Shown here one piece after another: positions 27,601 to 34,569 of a stretch of DNA of 64,000 nucleotides. This DNA comes from Limnephilus marmoratus (Eukaryota > Arthropoda > Insecta > Trichoptera > Limnephilidae), in the NCBI GenBank assembly GCA_917880885.1, contig OU862920.1:44303019-44367018 (forward strand), in the 5' to 3' direction. Made by a program: the position numbers and the translations under genes. The stretch's first letter is position 1. The number at the start of each line of letters is the position of its first letter. The notes below the pieces were generated by a model. That model saw nothing but the letters and a program-made list of their open reading frames with translations, did no database searches and was not told the DNA's origin.

Positions 27601-27891
27601 ATTTTAGGCGGGAAAGTTCAATTAGATTAGGTTAGGTTTGGAATTCAGTGTCTCACCTGCTTGCGACACTCGCTTGGGCGGGTTGCCAGCCCTGAGCGCG
27701 CGCGTGTCCTCGTCGCAACGTGTCTCCAGCGCGCACAGCTCGCCCAGGATGGCGTCCAGATCCACGTCCTGTGAGTCCTCCAGGTTGGCCATGGAGAAGC
27801 GGTACGAGTCGATGCGCGGCGCCGCGATGTCGTGCGACAGCGGCCGCAGCAGCTGCGATGCGTCGCCCGGCCCGGCGATCGTCTCCAGACC
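8621..27891 (-). CDS. pico: MRL-family adaptor (MIG-10/RIAM/lamellipodin; insect pico), 15 coding exons, 5' end missing
   Basis: The joined exons run 27657-27891, 23973-24103, 21987-22079, 21592-21826, 20357-20500, 19820-20026, 18505-18752, 17956-18048, 16004-16137, 13481-13575, 10964-11134, 10737-10853, 10107-10652, 9743-9891 and 8621-9634. They total 3612 nt (1203 residues plus stop), every intron is GT-AG and every phase matches. Visible parts: acidic helical motif DLDAILGELCALE (about residues 44-56), RA domain (about 170-270), PH domain (about 324-430), Ser-rich linker, three LPPPP EVH1 ligands (in residues 635-866), conserved block with VMKKKWQVSQKC (about 1061-1135) and PPPPPPKR near the C terminus. 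Known for the family: RA-PH binds Ras/Rap GTPases and phosphoinositides at the plasma membrane, and LPPPP motifs recruit Ena/VASP to promote actin assembly at leading edges. Inferred: same role here. The first seen exon opens in phase 0 with no convincing initiator, so upstream exons exist; an internal Met lies at residue 34. Confidence 0.93.
9743..9891 (-). CDS. pico: pico exon n, third EVH1 ligand
   Basis: Residues 817-866: GYDITGSQLSLMSLPPPPAE then AFSSCPESADNVTKYTPLSP. SLPPPPAEAF is a third EVH1 ligand. The split glycine codon G|GA joins to the preceding exon. Acceptor tttatttccag, donor GAAATT followed by gtaagt. Confidence 0.9.
10107..10652 (-). CDS. pico: pico exon m, EVH1-ligand region
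   Basis: Residues 635-816. It contains two EVH1-type proline motifs, DMPLPPPPESL and DSLPPPPPPIV, each flanked by acidic or Ser residues as in Ena/VASP ligands, plus DAKQSAYSGSLNFPGF-like Ser/Asn-rich linkers. Acceptor tttctattgcag; donor GGAAG followed by gtaact. Known for the family: such motifs bind the EVH1 domain of Ena/VASP proteins. Confidence 0.9.
10737..10853 (-). CDS. pico: pico exon l, basic tail segment
   Basis: Residues 596-634: TLTRRHSRRKSNQTMSNAED then GNNSGTLKRITLHQRGSI. Two basic clusters with RRxS/RKxS patterns could be kinase sites (inference). Acceptor ttgtttag, donor TATTG followed by gtaagt, phase 1 at entry and exit. Confidence 0.86.
10964..11134 (-). CDS. pico: pico exon k, Ser-rich tail
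   Basis: Residues 539-595. It begins TIKRKPSMKPNLPLTSMTRQ, then LKEMVDLATSSSHHSINSNS and ends SGYTTSG. Acceptor tttaattacag, donor CTTCAG followed by gtataa. The KEMVDLA stretch is probably helical. No domain known to me. Confidence 0.86.
11928..12782 (+). mobile_element. mariner-type element with long TIRs (855 bp, internally deleted)
   Basis: Ends CGAGGGCTGTCCGTAAAATA and its reverse complement, flanked by TA on both sides. The TIRs extend about 190 bp (GCTTAGTCTCGGC...GCGATGGAGCTTCC is recognisable in both arms). The remaining 480 bp carry transposase remains. It lies in the pico intron between exons j and k. Confidence 0.9.
12190..12585 (+). pseudogene. mariner transposase remnant
   Basis: Decayed reading, in more than one frame: WCREFKS..., then SKTTIDKILTKNLGDHKVCP, WVPKMLTEDHKQQRV, FLNSIMTGDETRIHYTTPET and SQWHHSDSP. 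The WVPK.LT..HK.R, TGDE and Q.WHH.DSP patterns are mariner-specific. Only the first catalytic Asp region (TGDE) remains. The DNA-binding N terminus and the two later catalytic residues are broken or gone, so it is not functional. Confidence 0.88.
12796..13189. mobile_element. MITE with CAGGGTGTCC ends, TA target
   Basis: TIRs start CAGGGTGTCCGGGGGTAAAG and pair with the right end for roughly 100 bp, including AACTTTTTTCGAAATTCCAA. TA flanks both ends. It starts 13 bp after the mariner element, so two TA-inserting elements sit side by side. Confidence 0.88.
13481..13575 (-). CDS. pico: pico exon j, Ser-rich tail
   Basis: Residues 507-538: HSCVSSSSSGCMSDGPSESE followed by GNAFDSEFPM. Acceptor ttgttcacag, donor CAATGG followed by gtaatt. 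Entry and exit phases match the neighbours exactly (1 + 31 codons + 1). Its 5' (right) side abuts a long intron that contains the 85-bp tandem array. Confidence 0.85.
13640..14660. repeat. Tandem array, about 85-bp unit, about 12 copies, inside a pico intron
   Basis: The unit contains GCATTCAAAC, ACAATCTTACAGCAAAATCG, CACTTAATTACAGTAGGTAT and GTCAAGATGTGAAGATG. Starts of the GCATTC motif are 70-101 bp apart. Copies are diverged by substitutions and small indels. Short open frames on both strands are by-products. Confidence 0.9.
14661..16003. other. pico intron sequence, nothing further recognised
   Basis: AT-rich intron between exons i and j. No exon, repeat family or RNA gene is seen. Confidence 0.4.
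16004..16137 (-). CDS. pico: pico exon i, Ser/Thr-rich tail
   Basis: Residues 463-506 plus two bases of codon 507. It reads VASISQNISISTPQQALNSP and then DTIYKTQPIYSTGSIAGSS. No domain is recognised; it is a low-complexity tail with several possible phospho-sites and Tyr-x-x-x-Pro-like spots. The donor GGCAG followed by gtttgt is weak, but the split codon AG|G joins in frame to the next exon. Confidence 0.85.
16327..16400 (-). tRNA. tRNA-like sequence, probably a pseudogene or SINE head
   Basis: Read on the minus strand there is a D-arm with an A box (TAGCTCAGTGGTTGGAGC), a possible anticodon arm AGCC-CCGGCAA-GGCT (anticodon GGC, but U33 is C), and a T-arm with a B box (GGGTTCAATTCC). The two acceptor halves do not pair, so a working tRNA is unlikely. 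Confidence 0.35.
16819..17684. mobile_element. TTAA-flanked TIR element (866 bp), copy 1
   Basis: Ends GAATAGGCCACTTGCA and TGCAAGTGGCCTATTC, with TTAA at 16815-16818 and 17685-17688. A second copy in the opposite orientation lies at 54345-55182. TTAA duplication is typical of piggyBac, but the TIR lacks the usual CCC start, so the class is tentative. No transposase frame. It lies in the intron between exons h and i. Confidence 0.85.
17305..17353. repeat. Perfect 20-bp hairpin inside the TTAA element
   Basis: Arms TTCTGAAGAGAACCCCGTAC and its exact complement flank 9 nt. The other copy of the element (near 54680-54700) has only one arm, so a segment of about 30 bp is present only in this copy. 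Confidence 0.8.
17689..17766 (+). repeat. Dispersed 3' end with ATT tail, copy 1
   Basis: Shares TTGAGGTGATTTTTCACAAA, a GGCGCT box and an (ATT)n tail with copies at 37240-37990 and 55980-56180. The simple tail suggests a LINE or SINE 3' end. Confidence 0.6.
17956..18048 (-). CDS. pico: pico exon h, post-PH helical segment
   Basis: Residues 432-462: HGRQLLDNYRSLVDDLAQED then LDHLAEARSCS. The GRQLLDNY stretch parallels the GKQLY.NY segment right after the PH domain in lamellipodin. Phase 0 at both ends. Acceptor tttatttttag, donor TTCG followed by gtaagt. Confidence 0.9.
18505..18752 (-). CDS. pico: pico exon g, PH domain core and C-terminal helix
   Basis: Residues 349-431. It opens with LYYYPKDKSKTMKDLVCL, the usual continuation of the PH barrel in MRL proteins, includes NDIYLGLNWKKKYKAPSDYC, and closes with the helix containing the invariant PH tryptophan in ATLERWMVAMRIAK. 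Acceptor tgttgagcag, donor GCCAAG followed by gtataa. Confidence 0.94.
18753..19819. other. pico intron, no feature recognised
   Basis: AT-rich intron between exons f and g. No repeat or conserved element is recognised. Confidence 0.4.
19820..20026 (-). CDS. pico: pico exon f, RA-PH linker and start of PH domain
   Basis: Residues 280-348. The linker EQARSVLIEEFF leads to a Ser/Asn-rich loop, then LEGPLYLKSESKKGWKRYHF opens the PH domain with the usual L-G-L-K...WK-R-F pattern and the phosphoinositide-facing basic residues. The donor is CCTCCG followed by gtcagt. Enters and exits in phase 1. Confidence 0.92.
20357..20500 (-). CDS. pico: pico exon e, end of RA domain
   Basis: Residues 232-279, beginning ERVYEDHEFLVENL and continuing through WTRESKNKIFFMERPDK. 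This closely follows the vertebrate pattern of ER.FEDHE..VE.L..WTRD..NK..F.E at the RA-PH junction. Acceptor tttgtttacag, donor ACAAAG followed by gtaagt. The first codon is split G|AA and the exon exits in phase 1. Confidence 0.93.
21188..21356 (+). mobile_element. tRNA-derived SINE, 3' part only
   Basis: Matches the 3' body of the SINE at 41224-41644: GACCAGATCTGAATAGCCAG, CACAACATAC, CTCACTGGCTCCAGACGGGA and an A-rich tail. 5'-truncated, within the pico intron between exons d and e. Confidence 0.85.
21592..21826 (-). CDS. pico: pico exon d, Ras-association domain, first part
   Basis: Residues 154-231. KAEKIRLALEKMKEASVKKL is the basic coiled-coil helix directly before, and the start of, the RA domain in lamellipodin/RIAM. 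It is followed by the ubiquitin-fold strands with SKSLLVDEKMTCGYVARLL and the WALVENLTDLYM stretch. Known for the family: this coil plus RA plus PH forms one unit that binds GTP-loaded Ras/Rap. Acceptor ccctttcag, donor ATGG followed by gtaagc, exit phase 1. Confidence 0.93.
21987..22079 (-). CDS. pico: pico exon c, Ser-rich linker before RA domain
   Basis: Thirty-one codons (residues 123-153): VSMLSSESSASSG and then NKNRALQLNLHPSK. The SMLSSES run continues the MRL motif begun in the previous exon. The acceptor is ctttttttcag and the donor is CCAAA followed by gtaagc. Phase 0 at both ends, so it could be skipped without a frameshift. Confidence 0.88.
22080..22791. other. pico intron, little recognised
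   Basis: AT-rich intron with a short (AC)n run near 22286. No gene or repeat family is recognised. Confidence 0.4.
22792..22930. mobile_element. Penelope-type inverted ends with ribozyme-like motif
   Basis: Arms 22792-22839 and 22882-22930 pair (TTTAGCCAACGTTTCG against CGAAACATTGGCTAAA). On the minus strand CTGAAGA, a stem around GGACA...TGTTC and GAAACGTTGGC follow in order, the same layout as beside the GIY-YIG element at 43132-43200. It lies in the intron between exons b and c. Confidence 0.7.
23150..23720 (+). repeat. Family A repeat followed by a tandem duplication of about 250 bp
   Basis: Family A sequence (AAGAGGAGAC, GCAGACTAAATCCTATAGAT, CACAACGGTGCTAAAGAAG) appears first at 23157-23370. 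A block from CCCGTGAAATAAATAAATAT through CGTAGACAATACACGCAATA and GTGACATCTAGGCTT is then present twice, at about 23230-23480 and 23478-23715. Confidence 0.75.
23973..24103 (-). CDS. pico: pico exon b, linker before RA domain
   Basis: Codes residues 79-122 with VESRSIASSGFRSHSR near the start and DNDSAFSDT at the end. The latter matches the DSAF motif that precedes SMxSSES in MRL proteins. The donor is ACACG followed by gtgagc. Two acceptors lie 6 nt apart in the run gttcagtttcag; I chose the second, and the first would add two residues (Val-Ser) in frame. It enters in phase 1 and ends in phase 0. Confidence 0.88.
24142..24540 (+). mobile_element. hAT-like family D, partial copy
   Basis: Homologous to the interior of the full element at 32283-32987: AAGAAGAAGATGGAGAGATA, ACGAATGTTAGAGGAG, ACAGCATTTAAAGAAACACT. 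The TIRs are absent. A G-rich tract at 24570-24600 follows. Confidence 0.75.
24930..25195 (-). mobile_element. Dispersed family S2, minus copy
   Basis: Read on the minus strand it carries CCCGGGTTCATCGGG, TGACGGCGAATGCG, CGGGAGAGG and CCAGAACTTCCTCTCC, shared with copies at 31378, 38255, 59397 and 62180. Class not assigned. Confidence 0.7.
25346..25688. mobile_element. MITE family C, copy 1
   Basis: Ends GAAGTAAAACTTCTTTAGC and AAAGAAGTTTTACTTC. The interior has CTGCTCTCTCTTGC, ACAGTGTGAT, AACGTAACTGGCTATGAGAG and CCAGCTTACTCCCCAAGTC. Same orientation as 39474-39802; opposite to 29296-29563 and 49731-50026. Confidence 0.88.
25690..27180. other. pico intron, no feature recognised
   Basis: AT-rich intron sequence upstream of exon b. 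No repeat family is recognised. Confidence 0.4.
27245..27690. repeat. Tandem array of about 60-70 bp running into the 3' end of pico exon a
   Basis: The unit contains GAGACTCGCTTAGGCGGGAA, GGTTCAATTAGGTTAGG and TTAAGTCAGTTTCT. Seven starts of the GGCGGG core are seen near 27271, 27328, 27397, 27468, 27541, 27608 and 27677. The last lies inside the exon, across the donor site. Confidence 0.75.
27657..27891 (-). CDS. pico: pico exon a (most 5' exon seen), N-terminal helical region
   Basis: Acceptor tttggcag precedes GGTCTGGAG, and the donor is GCAG followed by gtgagaca. It codes residues 1-78 of the visible protein and ends in phase 1. The segment DSYRFSMANLEDSQDVDLDA followed by ILGELCALE resembles the SYRFS...VDLDA...DLC motif before the RA domain in vertebrate lamellipodin and RIAM. 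The exon is much more GC-rich than its surroundings. Its 3' end is part of the tandem array at 27245-27690. The reading frame is open from the preceding intron, but nothing there looks like a start exon, so the start codon is probably in an unseen upstream exon. Confidence 0.88.
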
Positions 27892-28024
27892 CTGCCAAAT
27901 AAACAAACACATTGTAATAGAACATTCCAACACTTACTTACAGAACAATGAAAAAGAGTTATGAAAAGTCATTAAAAGGAAGAACATTTCTAACCTAATA
28001 CAAACTACTATTTTACATTGTTCT

Positions 28025-28691
28025 CAGTGGCGGCTCGAGTACTTCTTTAGTGGTGGGGATCAATATTTTTTTTTACATACTGTACCGCAATCTCACCACC
28101 CGTAGAATATAATATAAAATTTCTCAAAAATATTTTTTATGGTCTAATCATGCTAGTCGGATATCTAAACACAAAATAATATAAAATATCTATAGATATA
28201 TGCCAATTTACAATATAGTACAATAAAAAAAAGCTTTACCTTGCAAGATTATTATCAAACTAACTTGAACGCGAGCGATTCCCGCCCGAAACTTCGCAAA
28301 CAAATGTTTCTGTGGGGATCCAAAGAATTGTCCCCGCGGGTATTTGAATTCACATACGACTGCCCATGCGCAGTTGCATACGATCGCGAAACAACGCAAG
28401 GAAAGTAAGGGGATACTTCGGATCGTCCCCCAAGTGCGCATTAGAATCTGCGCACTGAGAAATGACCCGCTGTTTTGTGCTCCGTACATTGTTCGCTGTA
28501 CGCGCGTAGGGTCTTATTAAAATCATCCGGAATAATTATTTGTATTTTATTTCTGCAAATGTTAATTACTTTTATGTTTAAAGAATTCATTCATTTTGGT
28601 GAAGACAACGCATTGACTGTTTCCTTTAGTAGGTTTTGAGTGTAACTGGCGGGGACCGTCCCCATTGTCCCCCTGTGAAGAACCGCCACTG
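28025..28691. mobile_element. hAT-like element (667 bp)
   Basis: TIRs CAGTGGCGGCTCG and GAACCGCCACTG, flanked by an exact 8-bp duplication ATTGTTCT (28017-28024 and 28692-28699). CAGTGGCGG is a classical hAT terminus. No intact transposase frame. Confidence 0.9.
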
Positions 28692-29097
28692 ATTGTTCTG
28701 TTTAAATACAACCAAATAACAGGAAAAACGAATTTCATTTATTCTTGGAACATTATCAACTTATTTTCTACTGACAACTTGAAAATCATAATTTCTCATC
28801 AAATCGTTGGCCCGGTAGTAAGCGTTCAAACAAAGAAGAAATGGAAATGTGTAAATACGAATGTTCGAGGAATCGCGCTAATATTAAAAACGGTAATAAT
28901 TAAGTGAAAATTGTGAAAATATTTAATACCCAATAGACTCGCTTAAAATATAGCAAAAATCTAGTGGGAAATGTCTCGTGAAGCATTTAGAGAAACGATT
29001 GCAATTTTTTCATACATATAACTTGTTAAATAATAGAAAAAACGTTAAACTCTGTCTTCATTAATTAAATATTACAATTTTAAGTTTTAATCATTAA

Positions 29098-29226
29098 AAG
29101 GGGGCATACATTAATTAGAGGTGGGGGGGGGGGGGGGCCAGCAAAATCTAATTTATCCCGCCAAGGGGGGGGGGGGATTGCTAGATTGGAAGAAAAAATG
29201 CTCACGTAATTAATGTACGCCCCCTT
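29098..29226. mobile_element. Short MITE with GGGGGCATACATTAATTA ends
   Basis: The left end AGGGGGCATACATTAATTA pairs with the right end TAATTAATGTACGCCCCCT. The interior is mostly G-runs. Confidence 0.8.
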
Positions 29227-29295
29227 ATTAAATAAAAAAATAAATAAAAAAAACTTGTTCATAACAATTGATGGAGTACCTGTCTTGCGATTTTT

Positions 29296-29563
29296 CAAGT
29301 AAAATTTCTATACGCACGCTTGACTTGGGGAGTAAGCCGGCGAATCCGTGACGAGAGCGTTACGAAAAGCTTCATATATTACTGTAGGGGCAAGAGAGAG
29401 AGGTGCGAGCATACTTTTTCTTTCTCTCTTTCTCTCATAGCCAGTTATGTTACACAGTGTAGGCCTATTGTCTGTGTCACACTGTAGGAGCAAGTGAGAG
29501 CAGTGCGCGCGCACATTTTCTTTCTCTCTTCCTATCATATAGATGGAGCAGAAGTTTTACTTC
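29296..29563. mobile_element. MITE family C, copy 2 (inverted)
   Basis: Reverse orientation of 25346-25688. The decayed left end is CAAGTAAAATTTCT and the right end is GAAGTTTTACTTC. Internal CGTACGTT/GTGAGAGAGCG sections are shortened. Inserted in a family D element. Confidence 0.85.
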
Positions 29564-29739
29564 AGTTGTATGGTCTAAAGCACACTCGTTTTTTTTCTAT
29601 CGAGGAAATTACATATAATCACCCGTTTCGGCGTGGCAAATGTATAGATATTATCTTAAAGAATAACATTTTTTTAAAGAGTTTAAAACCTTGAAGTGTT
29701 CAAGGAAAGTATGTTATACATTGGTAGAAATTCGAAGTG

Positions 29740-30620
29740 CCGAATCTTAGTCAACTCATAAATGTGGGATTTGGCTGATGACGGTTGGAATCAAAACGTA
29801 GTAATGGGATTAAAACACTGAATGTAATGTTAATTGAACCAATTAAGAGTTACAGATTATGTTATAGATTATGATCATTGCACTTTGTATACAGTTTGAA
29901 AAAGCATCCTGCCCGAGAAAGAGATAAAGTTGTGCGATCTCTTCGAAATAGAAGAGAAGTAAGTAATAACTTAGCAAAGTTTGCTATTTACACCGAGAGC
30001 AGTTGTTTTCTGGCACGCTTTATAATTATACTATTCACACACTGACAATTATTTACAAATCGTGTTAGCTGATAAGACTGAAGAGTGTACGGTATACAAT
30101 GCCATTAAAAAAAACTGTACCAACTTCTAAAATAATCATAACTTCTCATCATCGTTAATCAACTCATAAATCTATGTTCTGGCTGAAGAGGGTTGGGATT
30201 ACAAAAATAGTAATGTGTTTATACAAAGGTAGTTGCCATTGGCTTACGTACCTTGAACAGAATTCCGAATCATACGATTATGAGACAATTATGAGACAAA
30301 ACCAAAAGTTTTCGATTTAAAACTATATTAGCCTTGTCTGCACCACGTACGTTTTGAATATATGTGTCCGAGTTAAAGGATCTGAGGTTAATTATAATGA
30401 ATTAACGCATCTATAGGAGTGCTGATAATGAGCAAGCGCAGCAATTAATCAAACCAATTATAATCCAAGCAACAATTGTGCGATACGAGAATGAAGAAGT
30501 AGAAGTAGGGCTTCTTTGCCACGAGAAAGGTCTAATTGAATGTTTCGGGGAGAATTTAAGAAAACGTGATGGTTATTTTTCCCTTAGAATGATTTTTATA
30601 AAATGTTTGACGTATTATCA
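29740..30620. other. No gene recognised
   Basis: AT-rich. Two related stretches (ACTCATAAATGTGGGATTTG near 29755 and ACTCATAAATCTATGTTCTG near 30162) suggest a decayed direct repeat about 407 bp apart. Confidence 0.35.
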
Positions 30621-30627
30621 TTATTAT

Positions 30628-30755
30628 TATTTACATAAGCTTCACGCAGGAAGCCTTGGGTTAAAAAATAAATCCGTCATGGCCTACGTCAGCTTTGGGA
30701 ATGCTGTGTGGAGATTTTTTAATGGAAAAGAAGGAGAAGAAGTTCTGGGCAGAAA
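30628..30755 (-). mobile_element. Dispersed family S2, 3' end fragment
   Basis: On the minus strand it ends like the 59397 copy: CCCAGAACTTCTTCTCC, AATCTCCACACAGCATTCCC, GACGTAGGCC. Confidence 0.6.
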
Positions 30756-30759
30756 AAAA

Positions 30760-30965
30760 TCAGTGTGCAATTCATCCGCGTCATAAGTGTAACCTTCAGA
30801 AAACTTAGTAGACAAGAGTGGAAAGGCTACGAAGCACTGCACAAAGAGGAGACCGATTATTCTATCTCATTCGGTCGCAGGCTAAATCCTGTAGATGTGT
30901 TGGTTTGTTTTAACGTGTTTGTCTTTTTTCAGTGTCGCTATTTTTCTTTTCATCTAGTTTCTAAA
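30760..30965 (+). mobile_element. Family A repeat
   Basis: GTGCAATTCATCCGCG, AACTTAGTAGACAAGAGTGG, GCACAAAGAGGAGACCGATT, CGCAGGCTAAATCCTGTAGA. It is closely followed by a SINE. Confidence 0.8.
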
Positions 30966-31377
30966 GACGGCCTGCGTAGTCCAGCGGTAACGCTCTTGAC
31001 TAGCATTCCGAAGGTCGCGGGATAGAATCCCGGCGTGGCAAATACATTTTATTTGATTAATTTGTGTTATTTCACAATTTATTCATTAAAAATAATATGT
31101 AGTATATTGGCGGCATGTTCCAGAGTGGAAGATACTCTCAGAATCGCCCTGGTGTAAGACCACCATTCAGAATTGAAACGTTACTTGAAATGGTATTAGC
31201 CGTGTTTGGTGATCAGATCTGAATAGCCAGGTACTTCCCCACCTTCCTCTTCCCTATCTCCTTCCCCTCCCCACTACCTGCAGCCTCACAACATACCTCA
31301 ATTGGGGATGCCATAGTCTCACTGGCTCCAGACGGGAACAGCTGAGACTCTTGTGAGGTATCACGATAAAAAAAAAG
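30966..31377 (+). mobile_element. tRNA-derived SINE, full-length copy
   Basis: tRNA-like head with A box (TAGTCCAGCGGTAA) and B box (GGATAGAATCCCGG), about 330-bp body (ATTTTATTTGATTAATTTGT, CATGTTCCAGAGTGGAAGAT, GATCAGATCTGAATAGCCAG) and a short A tail. About 410 bp. Confidence 0.88.
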
Positions 31378-31612
31378 TTTCCACTTAAAAGGGTATGAGT
31401 GGGTAGGAATCTGAGGGTCAATGTGTCCAAGAATGACGGACATATGAATCCATCCCTGCCACTGTGGTGCAAGGCGATGGGCCGAGAAAAACCAGCTGAA
31501 TAGATCAAAAGGTCTTCATGAACCAATCTCTCCCGATCCGGCCAGACTGTAGACAGATGCATCCGCCGCCAAGATCCGGATAAACTTTAACCCATGAACC
31601 CGGGCACCCCTG
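31378..31612 (-). mobile_element. Dispersed family S2, minus copy
   Basis: Minus reading: TGCCCGGGTTCATGGGTTAA, GGCGGCGGATGCATCTGTC, GGCCGGATCGGGAGAGAT, TTGGACACATTGACCCTCAG. It abuts the A tail of the SINE. Confidence 0.75.
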
Positions 31613-32282
31613 ATAAATTGTAGCGAACTACAAGCAAATAAAGACGTTTCCGATAATCGTATCCATCCTCACAAATTAATTATACTTAATACAAAGCCAA
31701 AATAGCTAAGCCCGGGTTCTTTAAGAAGAATAGGGTCATCATCAAGGCCGAACATCATGATTTAATAATATCATTACTCAATGAATGTACTAGCATCCAA
31801 TTACACAATATACGCGTGTTTCCGAGGAAGTATCAATAGCGTGAGACGAGGTCTAGTTGCCTGTGCGTGTTGGAGAAATATCAGATATTATCTATCTGAC
31901 CGACTGGCCACTGCGGACAACTCTGGAGGTGTGGTTATAACACACAATGCTGTACGGTAGGTGCGTAAGTATCACGGTTTCCGCTTATCCAAGGTAATTG
32001 CTTAATTAGTAGTTGCCATCTTCAGCTGTCCTAAGCGCACGTGTTAACCACACCCCCACGGAGGGGAGTAGTGCACAACCCCCAAACGAAGGTTTAAGTA
32101 GATTTTGCATCACAATATACTCTATAATTTAGATAAATTTAGAAAAACCATTCGGTAATCGATCTACATGTCAAAAAATGTTCAGTTACTACTGAATAAA
32201 TTGCTCTAGATTAATTACTCTACTAATTATATACCAAGTATGTATTATTGTTAAAATGTCAATTTTTAACATCACTAGGATA

Positions 32283-32987
32283 CATGGGCGTCCGCAGGGG
32301 GGGCAAGGGGGGGCACTTGCCCCCCCCTGGATTGATTGAAAATAGTCAAATAATGTTACTTTTAAATTTATGTTGTAAATTTTTTTGGTATATACATATA
32401 TTGTGTTAATAAAAAAATTGTTGCTACTGTATGCCCTTCATTACTACAGTGTTCTGTCCGTTCGTTCACCATACAAATACGCTACAGTAAATTAAAACTA
32501 CATTAAGACCCCGCAACCGCGCACAAAAAGAAGAAGATGGAGAGATATGTAATTACGAATGTTAGAGGAGCGTGCTAATATTTAAATCGATAAAATCGAG
32601 GCGAAAATTGTGATAATGTCTAATAAAACACGACTCGTTTAAAAAAGAGCAAAAATCTAGGTCTTAAACAGCATTTAAAGAAACACTGTGAATTATTTCA
32701 TGCGTGTAACTTGTAAAATAACTGGAACAAAAGTGTTTACAATAATTTTTGGAGCATATTTTGCGATTTTCTTCTATCGAGGGAATTTTGTATAATTTGC
32801 GTTTCGGCGCGACGAATGAGTAGATATTATCTTCAAAAATAACATAATTATATTTTTTTAAGAGCTTAAAAACTTCAAATATTTAAGGAAGGTTTGCAAG
32901 AAATCGGTAGAAATTCGGGTAGCGGCGTCTCAAAACATAACTAAAATATTTTGCCCCCCCCTAGAAAATTTTCTGCGGGCGCCCATG
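32283..32987. mobile_element. hAT-like family D, full copy (705 bp)
   Basis: TIRs CATGGGCGTCCGCAGGGGGG and CTGCGGGCGCCCATG, with a TTGCCCCCCC tract inside each end. Exact 8-bp duplication CTAGGATA at 32275-32282 and 32988-32995. No coding frame. Confidence 0.92.
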
Positions 32988-32995
32988 CTAGGATA

Positions 32996-34160
32996 AGCCT
33001 GTCTTGAGGTAAAAAAAATTATAAAGTAATAAAAGTAACACAAAATAATATAGGTATTGAATGAACAATATTGGTACATTAATGTTTCTTACAGATAATG
33101 GGTACTTAATAGCTAAAAAAGCTAATCATTACAATGCAAACTTGTAGAGTGACCATGTGTGGAAATTTGATTTTAAATTATACTATGCCTTTAATTTAAA
33201 AAGGGTTAAGACGAAAACTTAAAAATATTTGTACATTATACATCAAGCTATTAATTTAAAAGGACAAAGATGAAAAAAAAAATTTATGCTAATAATTTAT
33301 AAAGGACAAAGATGAAAAGAATGTTGGCAATCCTCTACTATTGTTATTAGCTTTTACTTTTGTTTAAATATCCTCACCTTAAACGTGCAATTTATTAGAA
33401 AGGGCTACATTAATTCAAATTATGTATTAGAGTTACGCACGACTATGCTATAATACATCTTTTAACGTTTTGCATTACTTAATGATTGACTGCTGGGTGA
33501 AGAAAGATAAATACCAGTTAAAACAGTGGGTATAAAAATAGTTACTAATGTCTGAATGCAGAAAGGGTTAATTAGAGCGCCAAGACAAGTAAGAGGTTAT
33601 TAGATTAAATAATAATTGCAAATTCATGAGTAAATATCTGAAATGTAATATGTAGTAATATATGTAGGTTTGCTTATTATAAATTGAAAGAGCCTTATTC
33701 CAGGTTGCTAATCCCCAAACTAGACTTGAACAAGAGATGGTTCAGTTTAAACAAACTGTTATGAGAGGTCGTCTCCCTAGTATTCTCTTATTATAATGGT
33801 AGGTAAGAAGGATGGTTCACTTTCATAATAAACCGTTCTACACGTGAGCCGGCGTCGGTTTCAATATCAGAATTATTAAATCGATAACCCTTTTCAAAAG
33901 AATAGCAGCGGTAGATTGTTAGTTGCGATCGACGACCTAGGCGAGGCGAATAATGAGACAATATCGGGTGTGGATTGTGGAAGGGTGTTGAAAATAAGGA
34001 TTGATTGAGAAATTGATAGGTGGCAGTAGTACAGCGAGTAGAGCAACGCGACTATGAAATATATTTCGTAATACCGTTGAAAAAAACATCAAAAATGTCA
34101 CAGGAGACCAAAATTTGATTTACATTTTTACTCCATATAATGCCAGGAATCACTGGTTAA
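32996..34160. other. No gene recognised
   Basis: AT-rich. A short direct repeat of GGACAAAGATGAAAA (near 33262 and 33304) is seen. Confidence 0.35.
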
Positions 34161-34169
34161 AAAAATTTG

Positions 34170-34305
34170 AAAAAGTGCAGTTCACACGTGACTACAAAGC
34201 ACCGCAAAAAGAGGAGACCGATTGTACATTCTCATTATCTCGCAGGATAAATCCTATAGATATATGTGTTTGTCACAACTGTGCCAAAGAAGTTTTCACT
34301 TAAAA
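34170..34305 (+). mobile_element. Family A repeat, internally short copy
   Basis: GTGCAGTTCACACGTGACTA, GCAAAAAGAGGAGACCGATT, CGCAGGATAAATCCTATAGA and a GCCAAAGAAGTTTTCACTT end. Confidence 0.8.
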
Positions 34306-34569
34306 AAAGTATCAGTAGAATCCCCTCGATAAAATTTAACTTAAAAATGCAATGCAAGTTGATTTAGTTGGCAGCGCACACCGCTGCACCGTCTGCCGCG
34401 TCTTCTTCACACGAATTCACGTCGACAGAGTTCAGGATTGATTGTTGTCCAGATCAGCGTTGTACCGTATAATTAAGCCGACGCCAGCGGGCCTACTATA
34501 AACTCATAGTTTGATCACAAGACAAAACGGTTTTTCTCTGCACTGGAATTTATTGCGATGCGTATCAAC

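Larger units (their letters stand above)
28830..29735 (+). mobile_element. hAT-like family D copy, interrupted by two MITEs
   Basis: Segments ACGAATGTTCGAGGAAT, AGCAAAAATCTAG, CATTTAGAGAAACG and, after two insertions, TCTATCGAGGAAATTAC and TTTCGGCGTGGCAAAT follow the order of the full copy at 32283-32987. Insertions are at 29098-29226 and 29296-29563. Confidence 0.75.

Noticed and set aside
27180..27640. Interstitial telomere (TTAGG repeats)
   Set aside because: GGTTAGGTTAGG words are scattered within a 60-70-bp unit and never form a pure pentamer array.
27638..27964. Overlapping Arg/Ala-rich ORFs on both strands
   Set aside because: They come from the GC-rich pico exon a; only the DLDAILGELCALE frame has splice sites and family similarity.
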